Shown piece by piece: positions 23,725-32,403 of a DNA stretch of 53,140 bases. The stretch's first letter is position 1, and every line of letters starts with the position of its first letter. The notes under the pieces were generated by a model that was given only the letters and a program-made list of their open reading frames with translations, was not told where the DNA came from and ran no database searches. The translations under genes were made by a program, and so were the position numbers. The stretch lies in contig CANDBF010000006.1 in NCBI GenBank assembly GCA_947382865.1, positions 1 to 53,140 of the forward strand. The letters run 5' to 3'. Source of the DNA: an uncultured Clostridia bacterium. GTDB lineage: Bacteria > Bacillota > Clostridia > Christensenellales > CAG-917.

Positions 23725-24477
23725 CTATTTCATTTCGTAGAACGTAAGCGGCATACGCCTCTTGTGCGCGGTAGATGCATTTGCTCTTTCTATCTTTTTC
23801 GCTATTTCTTCGGAAACGCTTCCTCCTCGCAGATAAGCGTCGACGTCCGCATATTTTATGCCCAGCTCGTCCTCGTCCGTCTGCCCCTGATAAAGCCCCG
23901 CCGAGGGCGCTTTGGACACAATATTTTCAGGTGCTCCCAGATATATCAGATGCTCGTACACCTCGCCGACGGTAAGGTCGGAAATAGGATTGAAGTCGCA
24001 AGCTCCGTCCCCCCATTTGGTAAAATAGCCGAGAGTGGTTTCATCCAGATTTCCCGTACCCGCGACAAGATATCCCCTCGCCTGACCGAGGGCGTACAGC
24101 GTAATCATTCTGAGTCTTGGATTTATATTCACTCCCGCCATTTTTACGTTATGTTCGCCCGCGGCGTCCTCGGACAGTCTTTCTCCGAGGGCTTTTGTCA
24201 AAGCCTCTTTCGTATCGCTCAAATCTATTTGGATTTGCCTTATGCCGAACCGTTCGCCCGCGGCAATCGCGTCGTCGCGGTCGCTGCCGTAATTCTGACT
24301 CGACTGGCACGGCATAATCACTCCGAGCACGTTATCCGTAGCGCGTTTGCAAAGAGCGCCCACAAGCGTACAGTCCTTTCCGCCGCTGTTGCCGTAAACT
24401 ATACCTTTCGCGCCCGCACTTTCAAGCAGGTTTTTTATCCATTTCACACGGTTTTCGACCGAAGCCGCAACGTCCAT
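23725..24477 (-). CDS. nadE: Ammonia-dependent NAD synthetase
   Basis: A 250-residue enzyme that converts nicotinate adenine dinucleotide to NAD with ATP and ammonia. The PP-loop is GNSGGKDCT (a variant of SGG.DS), and GTGNLDETTLGYFTKWGDGACDF, FNPISDLTVGEVY and the C-terminal AHKRRMP are family blocks. There is no glutaminase domain, so ammonia is the nitrogen donor. ATG 24477 is chosen over 24507 because GGAG lies 6 nt before it. It stands alone between its promoter and a terminator, next to NAD-using hydrogenase and glycerol dehydrogenase genes. Confidence 0.95.
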   Translation of the reverse strand: MDVAASVENRVKWIKNLLESAGAKGIVYGNSGGKDCTLVGALCKRATDNVLGVIMPCQSSQNYGSDRDDAIAAGERFGIRQIQIDLSDTKEALTKALGERLSEDAAGEHNVKMAGVNINPRLRMITLYALGQARGYLVAGTGNLDETTLGYFTKWGDGACDFNPISDLTVGEVYEHLIYLGAPENIVSKAPSAGLYQGQTDEDELGIKYADVDAYLRGGSVSEEIAKKIERANASTAHKRRMPLTFYEMK

Positions 24478-24544
24478 AATACTCTCCTTCGCCGAGAATT
24501 CGTCCAATCCGCAAATTCGCGCGGAGCGGATCCCGACCTCGATA

Positions 24545-24572
24545 ATTATAGCTCATTTCTCGCCGCTTACAA
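24545..24572 (-). promoter_or_regulatory. Promoter of nadE
   Basis: On the minus strand TTGTAA (24567-24572), 16 nt, TATAAT (24545-24550). The transcript start would be near 24537, giving a leader of about 60 nt. Confidence 0.65.
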
Positions 24573-24686
24573 CTTTTTTGAAAGAAAAATTATGAAATTT
24601 CTGCCTTTTGAATCCGAAAAGGTCTTAAAAACGCAATTTTTAACGCAAATTTCCTCCGAAAATTCCATTTTTTAGCAAATTCGCTA

Positions 24687-24715
24687 TTGAAATCTTATTT
24701 TTAAGGATATATAAT
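24687..24715 (+). promoter_or_regulatory. Promoter of gldA-dhaKL
   Basis: TTGAAA (24687-24692), 17 nt, TATAAT (24710-24715), followed by a leader of about 30 nt and AAGGAG before gldA. No operator or catabolite-response site was recognised with confidence. Confidence 0.8.
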
Positions 24716-24751
24716 TGGTTTATCAATAAAACCTCTTATAAGGAGAAAATT

Positions 24752-25903
24752 ATGAGAAAAGCATTTATTTGCCCCACCAAGTACGTCCAGGGCGAGGACG
24801 AGCTCCTCAACCTCGGATATTTCGTCAGAACGTTCGGTAAAAAAGCGTTGCTTATCGCCGACTCTTTCGCTCTCAACCTTGTCAAAGACAAGCTCGAAGC
24901 TACGCAGAAAAAATTCGGCGTTGAATTCGTAGTAAGCGACCTTTTCAAGGGCGAGTGCTCCCGCGGCGCCGTCAAAGCTCTGCAAGAGTTCGCAAAAGCC
25001 AACAAATGCGCTTGCACGATAGGTCTCGGCGGCGGCAAGGCAATCGACACGTCCAAATGCGTGGCGGCGGGCAACAGCCTCATCATCTGCCCCACCATCG
25101 CGGCGACGGACGCTCCCACGTCCCACTCCGCGGTTCTTTACACGGACGACCATCACTTTGACGATTACGCATATTTCAGACAGAGCCCGAGCGTCGTACT
25201 TATCGACACGACGGTCATCGCAAACGCTCCCACTCGCTTCTTGGTAAGCGGCATGGGCGACGCGCTCTCCACGTACTTCGAGGCAAGAGCAAACGTCAAA
25301 TCCTGCTCCAACGTCAACGCGGGTCTTCCCTGCGGCGCAAATCGCACGAAGGGCACTATGCTCGGCTACGGCACGATGGCGGCTTTCGCGCTTGCGGAGC
25401 TTTGCTATAAGACTCTGCTTTCCGACGGCGCAAAGGCAAAAGCGGCTTGCGATATGAACTGTGTAACGCCCGCTTTCGAGAAGATTGTCGAAACCAACAT
25501 TCTCCTCTCCGGTCTCGGCTTCGAGAGCGGCGGTCTTGCGGCGGCGCACGCCATCCACGACGGTCTCACGCTGCTCCCCGCGCACACCAAGTATTATCAC
25601 GGCGAAATGGTCGCGTTCGGCACAATCTGCCAGCTCGTGCTTGAAAACAGCCCCGAAGAAGAGCTCTATGAAGTGCTCAACTTCTGCGACGAGGTCGGTC
25701 TGCCCGTATGCCTCAAAGACTTGGGCACGGACGAGGTCAGCGACGAGCTCCTCACCCAGATTGCGGAAAAGACCTGCATCCCAGACGAGTCCATACACAA
25801 TATGCCCTTCCCCGTCACGGTGGATATGGTCAAAGCGGCTATCAAGACGGCGGACAAGCTCGGTCACGACTTCAAATACGGCTGCGACTGCGAGTGCTGC
25901 TAA
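24752..25903 (+). CDS. gldA: Glycerol dehydrogenase (iron/zinc-type alcohol dehydrogenase)
   Basis: A 383-residue NAD-dependent enzyme oxidising glycerol to dihydroxyacetone. The nucleotide-binding block is IGLGGGKAIDTSK, and PTIAATDAPTS follows. Metal ligands sit in GMGDALSTYFEA (Asp), AAHAIHDGL (His) and KYYHGEMVAFG (His), the usual GldA triad. It ends unusually in CDCECC. AAGGAG precedes ATG. The dihydroxyacetone kinase gene follows after a hairpin, so the pair makes the oxidative glycerol branch that yields dihydroxyacetone phosphate and NADH. Other polyol dehydrogenase substrates cannot be excluded. Confidence 0.93.
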   Translation: MRKAFICPTKYVQGEDELLNLGYFVRTFGKKALLIADSFALNLVKDKLEATQKKFGVEFVVSDLFKGECSRGAVKALQEFAKANKCACTIGLGGGKAIDTSKCVAAGNSLIICPTIAATDAPTSHSAVLYTDDHHFDDYAYFRQSPSVVLIDTTVIANAPTRFLVSGMGDALSTYFEARANVKSCSNVNAGLPCGANRTKGTMLGYGTMAAFALAELCYKTLLSDGAKAKAACDMNCVTPAFEKIVETNILLSGLGFESGGLAAAHAIHDGLTLLPAHTKYYHGEMVAFGTICQLVLENSPEEELYEVLNFCDEVGLPVCLKDLGTDEVSDELLTQIAEKTCIPDESIHNMPFPVTVDMVKAAIKTADKLGHDFKYGCDCECC

Positions 25904-25912
25904 GTAAATTCG

Positions 25913-25942
25913 GATACTCTCCCGTTTCGACGGGGGAGTATC
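25913..25942 (+). terminator. Hairpin between gldA and dhaKL
   Basis: gatactctcccgt (25913-25925), loop ttcg, acgggggagtatc (25930-25942) pair along 13 positions with one wobble, then ttattcattta. It may be a partial terminator that sets a lower level for the downstream kinase. Confidence 0.65.
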
Positions 25943-26023
25943 TTATTCATTTATAAAAAACTCAAATTCGTAATATTGGCAAGAGCGCGCACGCGCTCAT
26001 TGCTTTTGATAAGGAGACAGATT

Positions 26024-27850
26024 ATGAAAAAAATTATGAATACCCCCGAAACCTTTGTGTACGATATGTGCCACGGGCTTGCGGCGGCTCATCCCGAGCT
26101 TGAATTTGTGGAAAAATTCAAAATCGTAAAAAAGAAAGAAATCGACGACAACAAGGTTAGCCTTATCTCTGGCGGCGGCAGCGGACACGAACCCGCGCAC
26201 GCGGGCTTCGTCGGCAAGGGAATGCTCGACGCGGCGGTCTGCGGCGACGTTTTCGCTTCACCCTCTCAAGTTCAGGTTTACAATTCCATAAAGAAATGCG
26301 CGACGGATAAGGGCGTTCTGCTCATCATCAAAAACTACTCCGGCGACTGCATGAACTTCAACAACGCTATGTCCGACGCTCAGGAAGACGGCATAAAGGT
26401 CGACGCGGTTTACGTCAACGACGATATCGCGGTCAAGGACTCCCTCTACACCGTAGGTCGCAGAGGCGTTGCGGGCACGGTGCTCGTACATAAGTGCGCC
26501 GGCGCTGCGGCACAGCAGGGCAAGGAACTCGAAGAGGTCAAGCGCGTCGCGAATAAAGTCATCGACAACGTACGCTCATTCGGCTTCGCTTTCACGTCCT
26601 GCACGGTTCCCGCGGCGGGACATCCCACCTTTGAAATCGGCGACGACGAGATGGAATTCGGCGTAGGCATCCACGGCGAGCCAGGTCGCTATCGCGAGAA
26701 AATCGACTACTCCAAGGGCACCTTCTCCGACGACCTCTCCCGCAGGATCGTCACCGACCTCGAAGAGGATCTCGCTCTCAAAAACGGCGAAGAGGTCGTG
26801 CTTCTCATCAACGGCTTCGGCGGCACTCCTATGCAGGAGCTTTATATCCTCAACAACTCCGTCACAAAGGCGCTCGGCGCGGACGGCGTAAAGATTCACC
26901 GCACCATCGTAGGCAACTTTATGACATCTATCGATATGGCGGGCGCGTCCATCACGGTTCTGCGCGTCGACGAGGAATTGAAGTCCCTCATCGACTATCC
27001 CGTCTCTACCCCCGCTCTCACTTGGGGCGCGGCTATGAGCGAGCAGGCGGAAGCGGCTCTCGAAGCTGTCAAGGCTATCGGTAAGGCGCTCAACATCACC
27101 CCTCAGGAAGCGGTCGCAAAGAAAGCCAAGAAAGCGGCTGCGGCAGAGGAAGAGGACGCAAACGCCGTTTACGAAGTGGAAGGATCTCCCGTAGTGACCG
27201 AGACCATCAACACCGCGGCATTCGTCAAAATCGTAGACAAGATGGCTGACGTCATCATCGAGAACGAAGTTCCCTTCTGCGAAGCGGACAAGATGGGCGA
27301 CGGCGACTTCGGTATGTCTATCGCAAAGGGCTTTAAGCAGCTCAAAGCAGACTGGGCAACTCGTAAAAAAGGCGACATAGGTCAGTTCCTCGTCAGCTGC
27401 TCCGATATTATCAAGGAATACTGCGGCGGCGCTTCCGGTCCTATCTGGGGTTCTGCGTTCAAGTACGCGGGCAAATCTATGCTCGGCAAGAAGGAGGTCA
27501 ACCTCACGGATATCGCTCTCCTCTTCACAGAGGCGAATCGCGGCGTATACGAGACGGGCAAAAAGTCCTTCGGCAAGGGCGCGGATATCGGAGATAAGAC
27601 GCTTGTTGACGCTTTGAAGCCCTGCGCAATCGCTCTCACGGAAGCGGCGAAAGCAGGCAAGAAGCTCAGAGAGGGTCTCGACATAGGCGCACAGGCGGCG
27701 CACGAGGGCGCGGAAGCCACCAAGACCCACGTCGCAACTCTCGGCAGAGCGGGCACGGTCGGCGAGCGCAGCATCGGATATCCCGACGCAGGCGCGCACG
27801 GTCTGGACGTAATCTTCAACGAGCTTGCGGCTTACGTAAAGACTCTGTAA
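26024..27850 (+). CDS. dhaKL: Dihydroxyacetone kinase, DhaK-DhaL fusion
   Basis: A 608-residue ATP-dependent kinase that phosphorylates dihydroxyacetone. The start is ATG 26024 with AAGGAG upstream, not the earlier ATG at 25976. The DhaK half (to about residue 340) has GGGSGHEPAHAGFVG, KNYSGDCMNF and GIHGEPGRYRE, whose His binds the substrate covalently. A charged Ala/Glu/Lys linker (about 350-385) leads to the DhaL half with the ATP-Mg motif DKMGDGDFGMS, CGGASGPIWGSAF and RAGTVGERSIGYPDAGA. The fused layout is that of the single-chain ATP-type enzyme of Citrobacter and not the PTS type, so no DhaM is needed. Confidence 0.95.
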   Translation: MKKIMNTPETFVYDMCHGLAAAHPELEFVEKFKIVKKKEIDDNKVSLISGGGSGHEPAHAGFVGKGMLDAAVCGDVFASPSQVQVYNSIKKCATDKGVLLIIKNYSGDCMNFNNAMSDAQEDGIKVDAVYVNDDIAVKDSLYTVGRRGVAGTVLVHKCAGAAAQQGKELEEVKRVANKVIDNVRSFGFAFTSCTVPAAGHPTFEIGDDEMEFGVGIHGEPGRYREKIDYSKGTFSDDLSRRIVTDLEEDLALKNGEEVVLLINGFGGTPMQELYILNNSVTKALGADGVKIHRTIVGNFMTSIDMAGASITVLRVDEELKSLIDYPVSTPALTWGAAMSEQAEAALEAVKAIGKALNITPQEAVAKKAKKAAAAEEEDANAVYEVEGSPVVTETINTAAFVKIVDKMADVIIENEVPFCEADKMGDGDFGMSIAKGFKQLKADWATRKKGDIGQFLVSCSDIIKEYCGGASGPIWGSAFKYAGKSMLGKKEVNLTDIALLFTEANRGVYETGKKSFGKGADIGDKTLVDALKPCAIALTEAAKAGKKLREGLDIGAQAAHEGAEATKTHVATLGRAGTVGERSIGYPDAGAHGLDVIFNELAAYVKTL

Positions 27851-27870
27851 GATTAATGACTTAAAAATAG

Positions 27871-27891
27871 AACCCGTCGAAAAGACGGGTT
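27871..27891 (+). terminator. Terminator of gldA-dhaKL
   Basis: AACCCGTC-gaaaa-GACGGGTT followed by ttattttt is a classical intrinsic terminator 20 nt after the dhaKL stop codon. The convergent membrane-protein gene ends about 50 nt further on. Confidence 0.85.
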
Positions 27892-27942
27892 TTATTTTTG
27901 CGTTTTATAAGGATTTGTCCGCTCTACTCTTTGTTTTTGCCG

Positions 27943-28800
27943 CTACTCGGTAGATTGCGGACTTGCTTCCCATTTAGCGCGCTGCGCCGCAGCGTACTCC
28001 TCGTGTTTAAGCTCGGGCGCAATTCGATCGAGCTTGGGAATAAAAGCGTTGTACAGTCTCTTCTTTCCCTTGAACCAATCTATAACGAATGCCACGGCAT
28101 AGACTGCAACGCCCAGCGTGCAAATCGCCATATCCCCTATCGTATCGATAAGCCCTATATCCAAATATCCGTCCAACACCAAGGTCTGTCCGTTTCCGTA
28201 ATAAATCACCGTCTTAATTATGCCGTCAACGTCGAACGTCTCGCTGTGGGTACCGCTAAGCAGGTAGGAATTAAATCCGCCTATAATCTTATCCTCCTGC
28301 ATATCCAAGCCGAACAGCGCTGTGCCCGCGTACTCGAAAAGCTCCCACAACGTGGCGATAGCGAGGCTGACCGCCGCTCCGAACAGCAGACAGGCAAAAA
28401 AGCTCTTCGTTCCCGTAGGCTCGCCGATAAACAGCTCCAAAAGCGCAAAGCCGAGACAGGCGAATATAAAGCCAGATAAACAGTGCAACAGCAAGTCGAA
28501 CCAAGGCACGAGCGTATAAAGGTCGTAACAGCCGCCGAGTATGCTCCCCGCCGCGATGAATAGAACGACCGCGGAAAACAGCGCGACAAATCTTACTTTC
28601 AAAACCTTTTCAAGCACAAGCATAAGCGGCACAAACAAAACGAACAGCAAACACATAAGCGTATTGCGCACCTGCCCCTCGATTGCGAAATATATAAACG
28701 ACGAGAGGCAGAAAAACGCATACGCAAATATTATGCAAGAAAACAGTTTATCCGATTTCAATCTATGCGCCAGATACAGTCTGAAATTTTTTTTACGCAT
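27943..28800 (-). CDS. YjdF/DUF2238-like membrane protein
   Basis: A 285-residue integral membrane protein with about seven hydrophobic segments. WFDLLLHCLSGFIFACLGF, then TLWELFEYAG, then GLIDTIGDMAICTLG contain the acidic and His/Trp residues characteristic of the DUF2238/YjdF family, whose function is unknown. The C-terminal 50 residues are soluble and charged. It is convergent with dhaKL and upstream of nothing obvious, so it is probably a single-gene transcript. Confidence 0.75.
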   Translation of the reverse strand: MRKKNFRLYLAHRLKSDKLFSCIIFAYAFFCLSSFIYFAIEGQVRNTLMCLLFVLFVPLMLVLEKVLKVRFVALFSAVVLFIAAGSILGGCYDLYTLVPWFDLLLHCLSGFIFACLGFALLELFIGEPTGTKSFFACLLFGAAVSLAIATLWELFEYAGTALFGLDMQEDKIIGGFNSYLLSGTHSETFDVDGIIKTVIYYGNGQTLVLDGYLDIGLIDTIGDMAICTLGVAVYAVAFVIDWFKGKKRLYNAFIPKLDRIAPELKHEEYAAAQRAKWEASPQSTE

Positions 28801-29007
28801 ACCGCTCTCCGAAATTATGTCTCATTAATACAGTACGCGCGAAATGTTGCTTGCCGTTCACACAGAGGTAACAGTTTTGTAAAATAATTATTAAAGAATT
28901 CGGTTGCATTCCGAATATAAAAATTGCGCCGATCGTACGTTCTTTCAACTTACGTTCGGCACAACCGAAATATTAGACACTATAAATCCCAAAAAATCTG
29001 CGAACTG

Positions 29008-29910
29008 TTACAGCTGATAAGGCGTGACCTGATACACGTAGTAGTTGAGCCAGTTGTTGAACAGCAGATTTGCCGTCGCTTTCCATTTCATATCCACCTT
29101 GGACATTGACGAATCGCTGAAATAGTTTACGGGAGGCTCGATTGCGAGACCTTTGGCGAGGTCGCGCAGGTATTCGTTCTGCAACGTAAACCTGTCATAC
29201 TCGCTGTGTCCCGTAAAGAAGAAGCTACGGTTGTCATTGGTCTTTGCAATAAGGACTCCCGCTTCGTCGGATTCGGCAAGCACCGCTATATCGGGATGTT
29301 TGCGCACTGCCGCCTCGTCCACGGACGTATGGCGCGAATTGGGGATATAAAACACGTCGTCCAAGCCTTTGAGCAAAACGTCGTTCTTCGCCGTCGCATA
29401 CGCGGGGAAAACGCCGAACAGTTTTTTTTCGAGCGCGCGTTTGCCTATTCCGAATTTATGATAAAGCGCCGCCTGCGCGCTCCAACATATATACACGGTG
29501 CTCGTCACGCTCTCCTGCGCGAAATCCATAACGGATTTAAGCTCCTGCCAATATTTCACCTCTTCAAAATCGATAGTCTCCACGGGCGCTCCCGTCACAA
29601 TCATTCCGTCGAATTTCATATCTCGCACCTCGGCGAGATTTTTGTAAAACCTGTCCATATGCTCGTGCGAGGTGTGGGTCGCGGCGTACGTATCCGTCTT
29701 GATAAACGTGACGTTCACCTGCAAGGATGAATTGCCGAGCAGCCTCAAAAGCTGCGTTTCGGTGGTCTCCTTTGTAGGCATCAGATTGAGAATGGCAATT
29801 TCAATCGGGCGTATATCCTGTCTGTACGCCCTTTCGCTGTCCATTACGAATATCTTTTCCTGTTTCAGACTTGCGTATGCGGGCAAGTCGCTTGGTATGA
29901 TAATCGGCAT
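29008..29910 (-). CDS. metA: Homoserine O-acetyltransferase (MetA family)
   Basis: A 300-residue enzyme that acylates homoserine at the start of methionine synthesis. The catalytic cysteine is Cys142 in VYICWSAQAAL. The acyl-CoA specificity position, residue 111 in TGAPVETIDFEEVKYW, is Glu, which in this family selects acetyl-CoA over succinyl-CoA (Gly in E. coli). This agrees with the O-acetylhomoserine sulfhydrylase gene 74 nt upstream on the same strand. FTGHSEYD carries the His-Glu part of the active site. Confidence 0.95.
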   Translation of the reverse strand: MPIIIPSDLPAYASLKQEKIFVMDSERAYRQDIRPIEIAILNLMPTKETTETQLLRLLGNSSLQVNVTFIKTDTYAATHTSHEHMDRFYKNLAEVRDMKFDGMIVTGAPVETIDFEEVKYWQELKSVMDFAQESVTSTVYICWSAQAALYHKFGIGKRALEKKLFGVFPAYATAKNDVLLKGLDDVFYIPNSRHTSVDEAAVRKHPDIAVLAESDEAGVLIAKTNDNRSFFFTGHSEYDRFTLQNEYLRDLAKGLAIEPPVNYFSDSSMSKVDMKWKATANLLFNNWLNYYVYQVTPYQL

Positions 29911-29984
29911 AATTTATTCCCTATTTAGTCGATAAATAGCGTTAATCTACAAAATTAAGTCGGATAAACGCCTTGTTTTGCGAA

Positions 29985-31262
29985 TTACAGTCTTTCAAGA
30001 GCCTGTTTTATGTCATCGATAAGGTCGTCTGCGTTTTCAATACCGCATGACAGACGCACAAGGTCGGGAGACACTCCGGCGGCATAGAGCTCCTCGTCCG
30101 TCATCTGACGGTGCGTAGCGCTCGCGGGATGCAGACAGCAGCTGCGCGCGTCCGCGACGTGAGTTTCTATTGCGATGAGTTTAAGGTTTTTCATAAACGC
30201 TTCCGCCGCCGCGCGACCGCCCTTCACGCCAAAGCTGACTACGCCGCAGGTTCCGTTCGGGCAATACTTCTTCGCAAGCTCGTAATTCGCGTCCCCTTCC
30301 AGCTCGGGATATACGACCCAGCTTATTTTGTCGCTTTCACTCAGGAAGCGCGCGACTTTGAGTCCGTTCTCGGCGTGGCGCGCCATTCTGACATGCAGGC
30401 TTTCAAGCCCCAGATTGAGCAGAAACGCATTCTGCGGGCTTTGAATGGAGCCGAAATCGCGCATAAGCTGAGCGGTGCACTTTGTAATGAACGCGCCCTC
30501 CTTGCCGAATCGCTCCGCGTATGTCACACCGTGGTAGCTGTCGTCGGGAGTGCAAAGCCCCGTGAATTTGTCCGCATGCGCCATCCAATCGAACCTGCCC
30601 GCGTCGACTATCGCGCCGCCCACTGCCGCGCCGTGTCCGTCCATATATTTGGTCGTGGAATGCGTGACGATATCCGCGCCCCACTCGATTGGTCTGCAAT
30701 GCACGGGAGTCGCAAACGTGTTATCTACTATAAGCGGAACTCCGTTTTTATGCGCCACATCCGCAAACAGCTCTATATCGAACATAGTAAGCGCGGGATT
30801 TGCAATCGTTTCGGCAAATATAGCCTTGGTATTGGGGCGTATCGCCGCCTGAATTTCCTCTCTTGTGCTTGCGGGAGAAATGAAAGTGAATTCTATCCCC
30901 ATCTTCCTCATCGTAACGCTGAAAAGATTGAACGTGCCGCCGTATATGGTGGAAGTGGACACGACGTGGTCGCCCGCGTTTGCTATATTGAACACCGCAT
31001 AGAAGTTTGCCGCCTGTCCCGACGACGTAAGCATAGCGGCGGTGCCGCCCTCGAGCTGCGCGATTTTTGCCGCAACGTAGTCGTTGGTGGGATTTTGAAG
31101 TCTGGTGTAAAAATAACCGCTCGCCTCCAAATCGAACAGCTTCGCCATATCGGAGCTGGTATCATACTTGAAGGTCGTGCTTTGCACAATCGGGATTTGT
31201 CTGGGCTCGCCGTTTTTGGGAGTGTATCCCCCCTGCACGCAAATGGTTTCTATTCTTTTCAT
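29985..31262 (-). CDS. metY: O-acetylhomoserine sulfhydrylase
   Basis: A 425-residue PLP enzyme that condenses O-acetylhomoserine with sulfide to homocysteine. The PLP lysine is in THSTTKYMDGHG; RLQNPTNDYVAAKIAQLEGG and VDNTFATPVHCRPIEWGAD are Cys/Met-metabolism PLP-family blocks, and the length matches the OAH sulfhydrylase branch better than cystathionine gamma-synthase. A strong GGAGAGG site precedes ATG. It is followed by metA, giving a direct-sulfhydrylation methionine operon. No SAM riboswitch or T-box is recognisable in the 148 nt upstream. Confidence 0.95.
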   Translation of the reverse strand: MKRIETICVQGGYTPKNGEPRQIPIVQSTTFKYDTSSDMAKLFDLEASGYFYTRLQNPTNDYVAAKIAQLEGGTAAMLTSSGQAANFYAVFNIANAGDHVVSTSTIYGGTFNLFSVTMRKMGIEFTFISPASTREEIQAAIRPNTKAIFAETIANPALTMFDIELFADVAHKNGVPLIVDNTFATPVHCRPIEWGADIVTHSTTKYMDGHGAAVGGAIVDAGRFDWMAHADKFTGLCTPDDSYHGVTYAERFGKEGAFITKCTAQLMRDFGSIQSPQNAFLLNLGLESLHVRMARHAENGLKVARFLSESDKISWVVYPELEGDANYELAKKYCPNGTCGVVSFGVKGGRAAAEAFMKNLKLIAIETHVADARSCCLHPASATHRQMTDEELYAAGVSPDLVRLSCGIENADDLIDDIKQALERL

Positions 31263-31343
31263 AGTCCTCTCCTTGGGAGATAGTATTTTAGTCGCGCTTC
31301 GCCTAATTATGTCGGCTTGCCGCGTAGTTTTTCGCCGTTACTG

Positions 31344-31376
31344 TTATGACGCTATTTCCAAGTTTCCGCGTCATAA
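31344..31376. promoter_or_regulatory. Inverted repeat upstream of metY
   Basis: TTATGACGC (31344-31352) and GCGTCATAA (31368-31376) are perfectly complementary with a 15-nt loop. There is no T tract on either side, so an operator or leader structure for metY is as likely as a smpB terminator. Confidence 0.4.
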
Positions 31377-31410
31377 TTCCACCGTTTTATGCCGCTAGAC
31401 ACAGAACGTT

Positions 31411-31860
31411 TTACGAGTTGTACTCTTTGAGCACTCTCTGCAAGTTTCTGTTGTTTTCCTTTTCCTTTATAGCGGCGCGCTTATCGTGAAGCTCCTTGCC
31501 TTTGCAGAGACCAACTTCTACTTTGACGAGGGCGTCCTTGAAATACACCTTCAACGGAATAAGAGTGTAACCCTTTTGCTCCACTCTGCCGCGGAGTTTG
31601 TTTATCTCGCCGCGATTGAGAAGCAGCTTGCGCGTACGCTTGGAGTCGACGTTGAAATAGCTTCCCATTTTATAAGGGGAAACATGCATATTCATCACAA
31701 ACGCCTCTCCGTTTTTTATCATAATAAAGCTGTCGCGCAGATTGAGCGCGCCCTGCCTTATGGATTTCACCTCGCAGCCGACCAAAACTATGCCCGCCTC
31801 GTAGGTATCCTCCACAAAATAGTCGTGATAAGCTTTTTTGTTTGTCGCTACTATCTTCAT
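31411..31860 (-). CDS. smpB: SsrA-binding protein SmpB
   Basis: A 149-residue RNA-binding protein that delivers tmRNA to stalled ribosomes. [38 protein letters not shown] and the basic C-terminal tail [16 protein letters not shown] are diagnostic. Its ATG is only 7 nt from a TATAAT element with no Shine-Dalgarno sequence. The usual neighbour rnr (RNase R) between secG and smpB is missing, and no tmRNA gene was seen downstream. Confidence 0.96.
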   Translation of the reverse strand: MKIVATNKKAYHDYFVEDTYEAGIVLVGCEVKSIRQGALNLRDSFIMIKNGEAFVMNMHVSPYKMGSYFNVDSKRTRKLLLNRGEINKLRGRVEQKGYTLIPLKVYFKDALVKVEVGLCKGKELHDKRAAIKEKENNRNLQRVLKEYNS

Positions 31861-31867
31861 ATATACG

Positions 31868-31896
31868 ATTATACTCTTTCTCTTTTCATTCTACAA
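31868..31896 (-). promoter_or_regulatory. Putative promoter giving a near-leaderless smpB mRNA
   Basis: On the minus strand TTGTAG (31891-31896), 17 nt, TATAAT (31868-31873). The A of the smpB ATG is at 31860, about where transcription would begin. Confidence 0.5.
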
Positions 31897-31915
31897 GCGC
31901 AATGCGAGCGATTAT

Positions 31916-31943
31916 AAAAAAAGCGACCCGATTTACGAGCCGC
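31916..31943 (-). terminator. Terminator of secG
   Basis: On the minus strand gcggctcg-taaat-cgggtcgc (8-bp stem with two G-U pairs) is followed directly by seven T. It lies about 20 nt after the secG stop codon and separates secG from smpB. Confidence 0.8.
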
Positions 31944-31964
31944 CCGATTTTGTCTTTTACCTTT

Positions 31965-32261
31965 TTAATCCGCAATGCCTACCGCAAAACAGATGACAGC
32001 GCACACAAGGATGAATGCAAACAGACCGAAAGTGATTTTTTTGAGGATACCCTCTTTGGTCTTTTCCTTATTTTTGCCGTAGAAGGTGTCGGACGCGCCC
32101 GATATAACGCCGACGTTGTCGTTTGTGCCCTTTTGCATCATTATAACGACGATAATGGCAACGCTGGCAATCGTCATAATAATGGCGAACGCCATCAGCA
32201 CCGCCTGTCTTGTTTCATATTTGATTGCCGATAGCAAAACCGAATTTAACGTATCAAGCAT
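31965..32261 (-). CDS. secG: Protein translocase subunit SecG
   Basis: A 98-residue membrane protein of the SecYEG channel. Two hydrophobic helices (about 19-42 and 76-96) flank a loop with MMQKGTNDNVGVISGASDTFYGK, the conserved SecG signature. GGAGG precedes the ATG. It is a single-gene transcript with its own promoter (32286-32314) and terminator (31916-31943). Confidence 0.94.
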   Translation of the reverse strand: MLDTLNSVLLSAIKYETRQAVLMAFAIIMTIASVAIIVVIMMQKGTNDNVGVISGASDTFYGKNKEKTKEGILKKITFGLFAFILVCAVICFAVGIAD

Positions 32262-32285
32262 AGTTACCTCCGAAAGTACTTTGTG

Positions 32286-32314
32286 ATTTTAGCATAACAC
32301 CGAAGTTTTTGCAA
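32286..32314 (-). promoter_or_regulatory. Promoter of secG
   Basis: On the minus strand TTGCAA (32309-32314), 17 nt, TAAAAT (32286-32291). The -35 hexamer is a palindrome and also lies correctly for a plus-strand promoter. Confidence 0.65.
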
Positions 32315-32337
32315 GCGTTTTTCGATAATTATATATA
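32309..32337 (+). promoter_or_regulatory. Putative promoter of the ferritin-like gene
   Basis: TTGCAA (32309-32314), 17 nt, TATATA (32332-32337) on the plus strand, sharing its -35 hexamer with the divergent secG promoter. An alternative TATAAT at 32375-32380 lacks a good -35. Confidence 0.45.
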
Positions 32338-32403
32338 AAGTGCGCACAATGTCACAATTATAACCGACAATTCATATAATGGGCAAAAAAGCACGGAGGC
32401 AGT

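Noticed and set aside
31263..31410. SAM riboswitch or T-box before metY
   Set aside because: None of the conserved core elements is present in the 148 nt; only a simple inverted repeat is seen.
31263..31410. tmRNA gene next to smpB
   Set aside because: No alanine-tRNA-like ends or tag-peptide frame were seen in the spacer.
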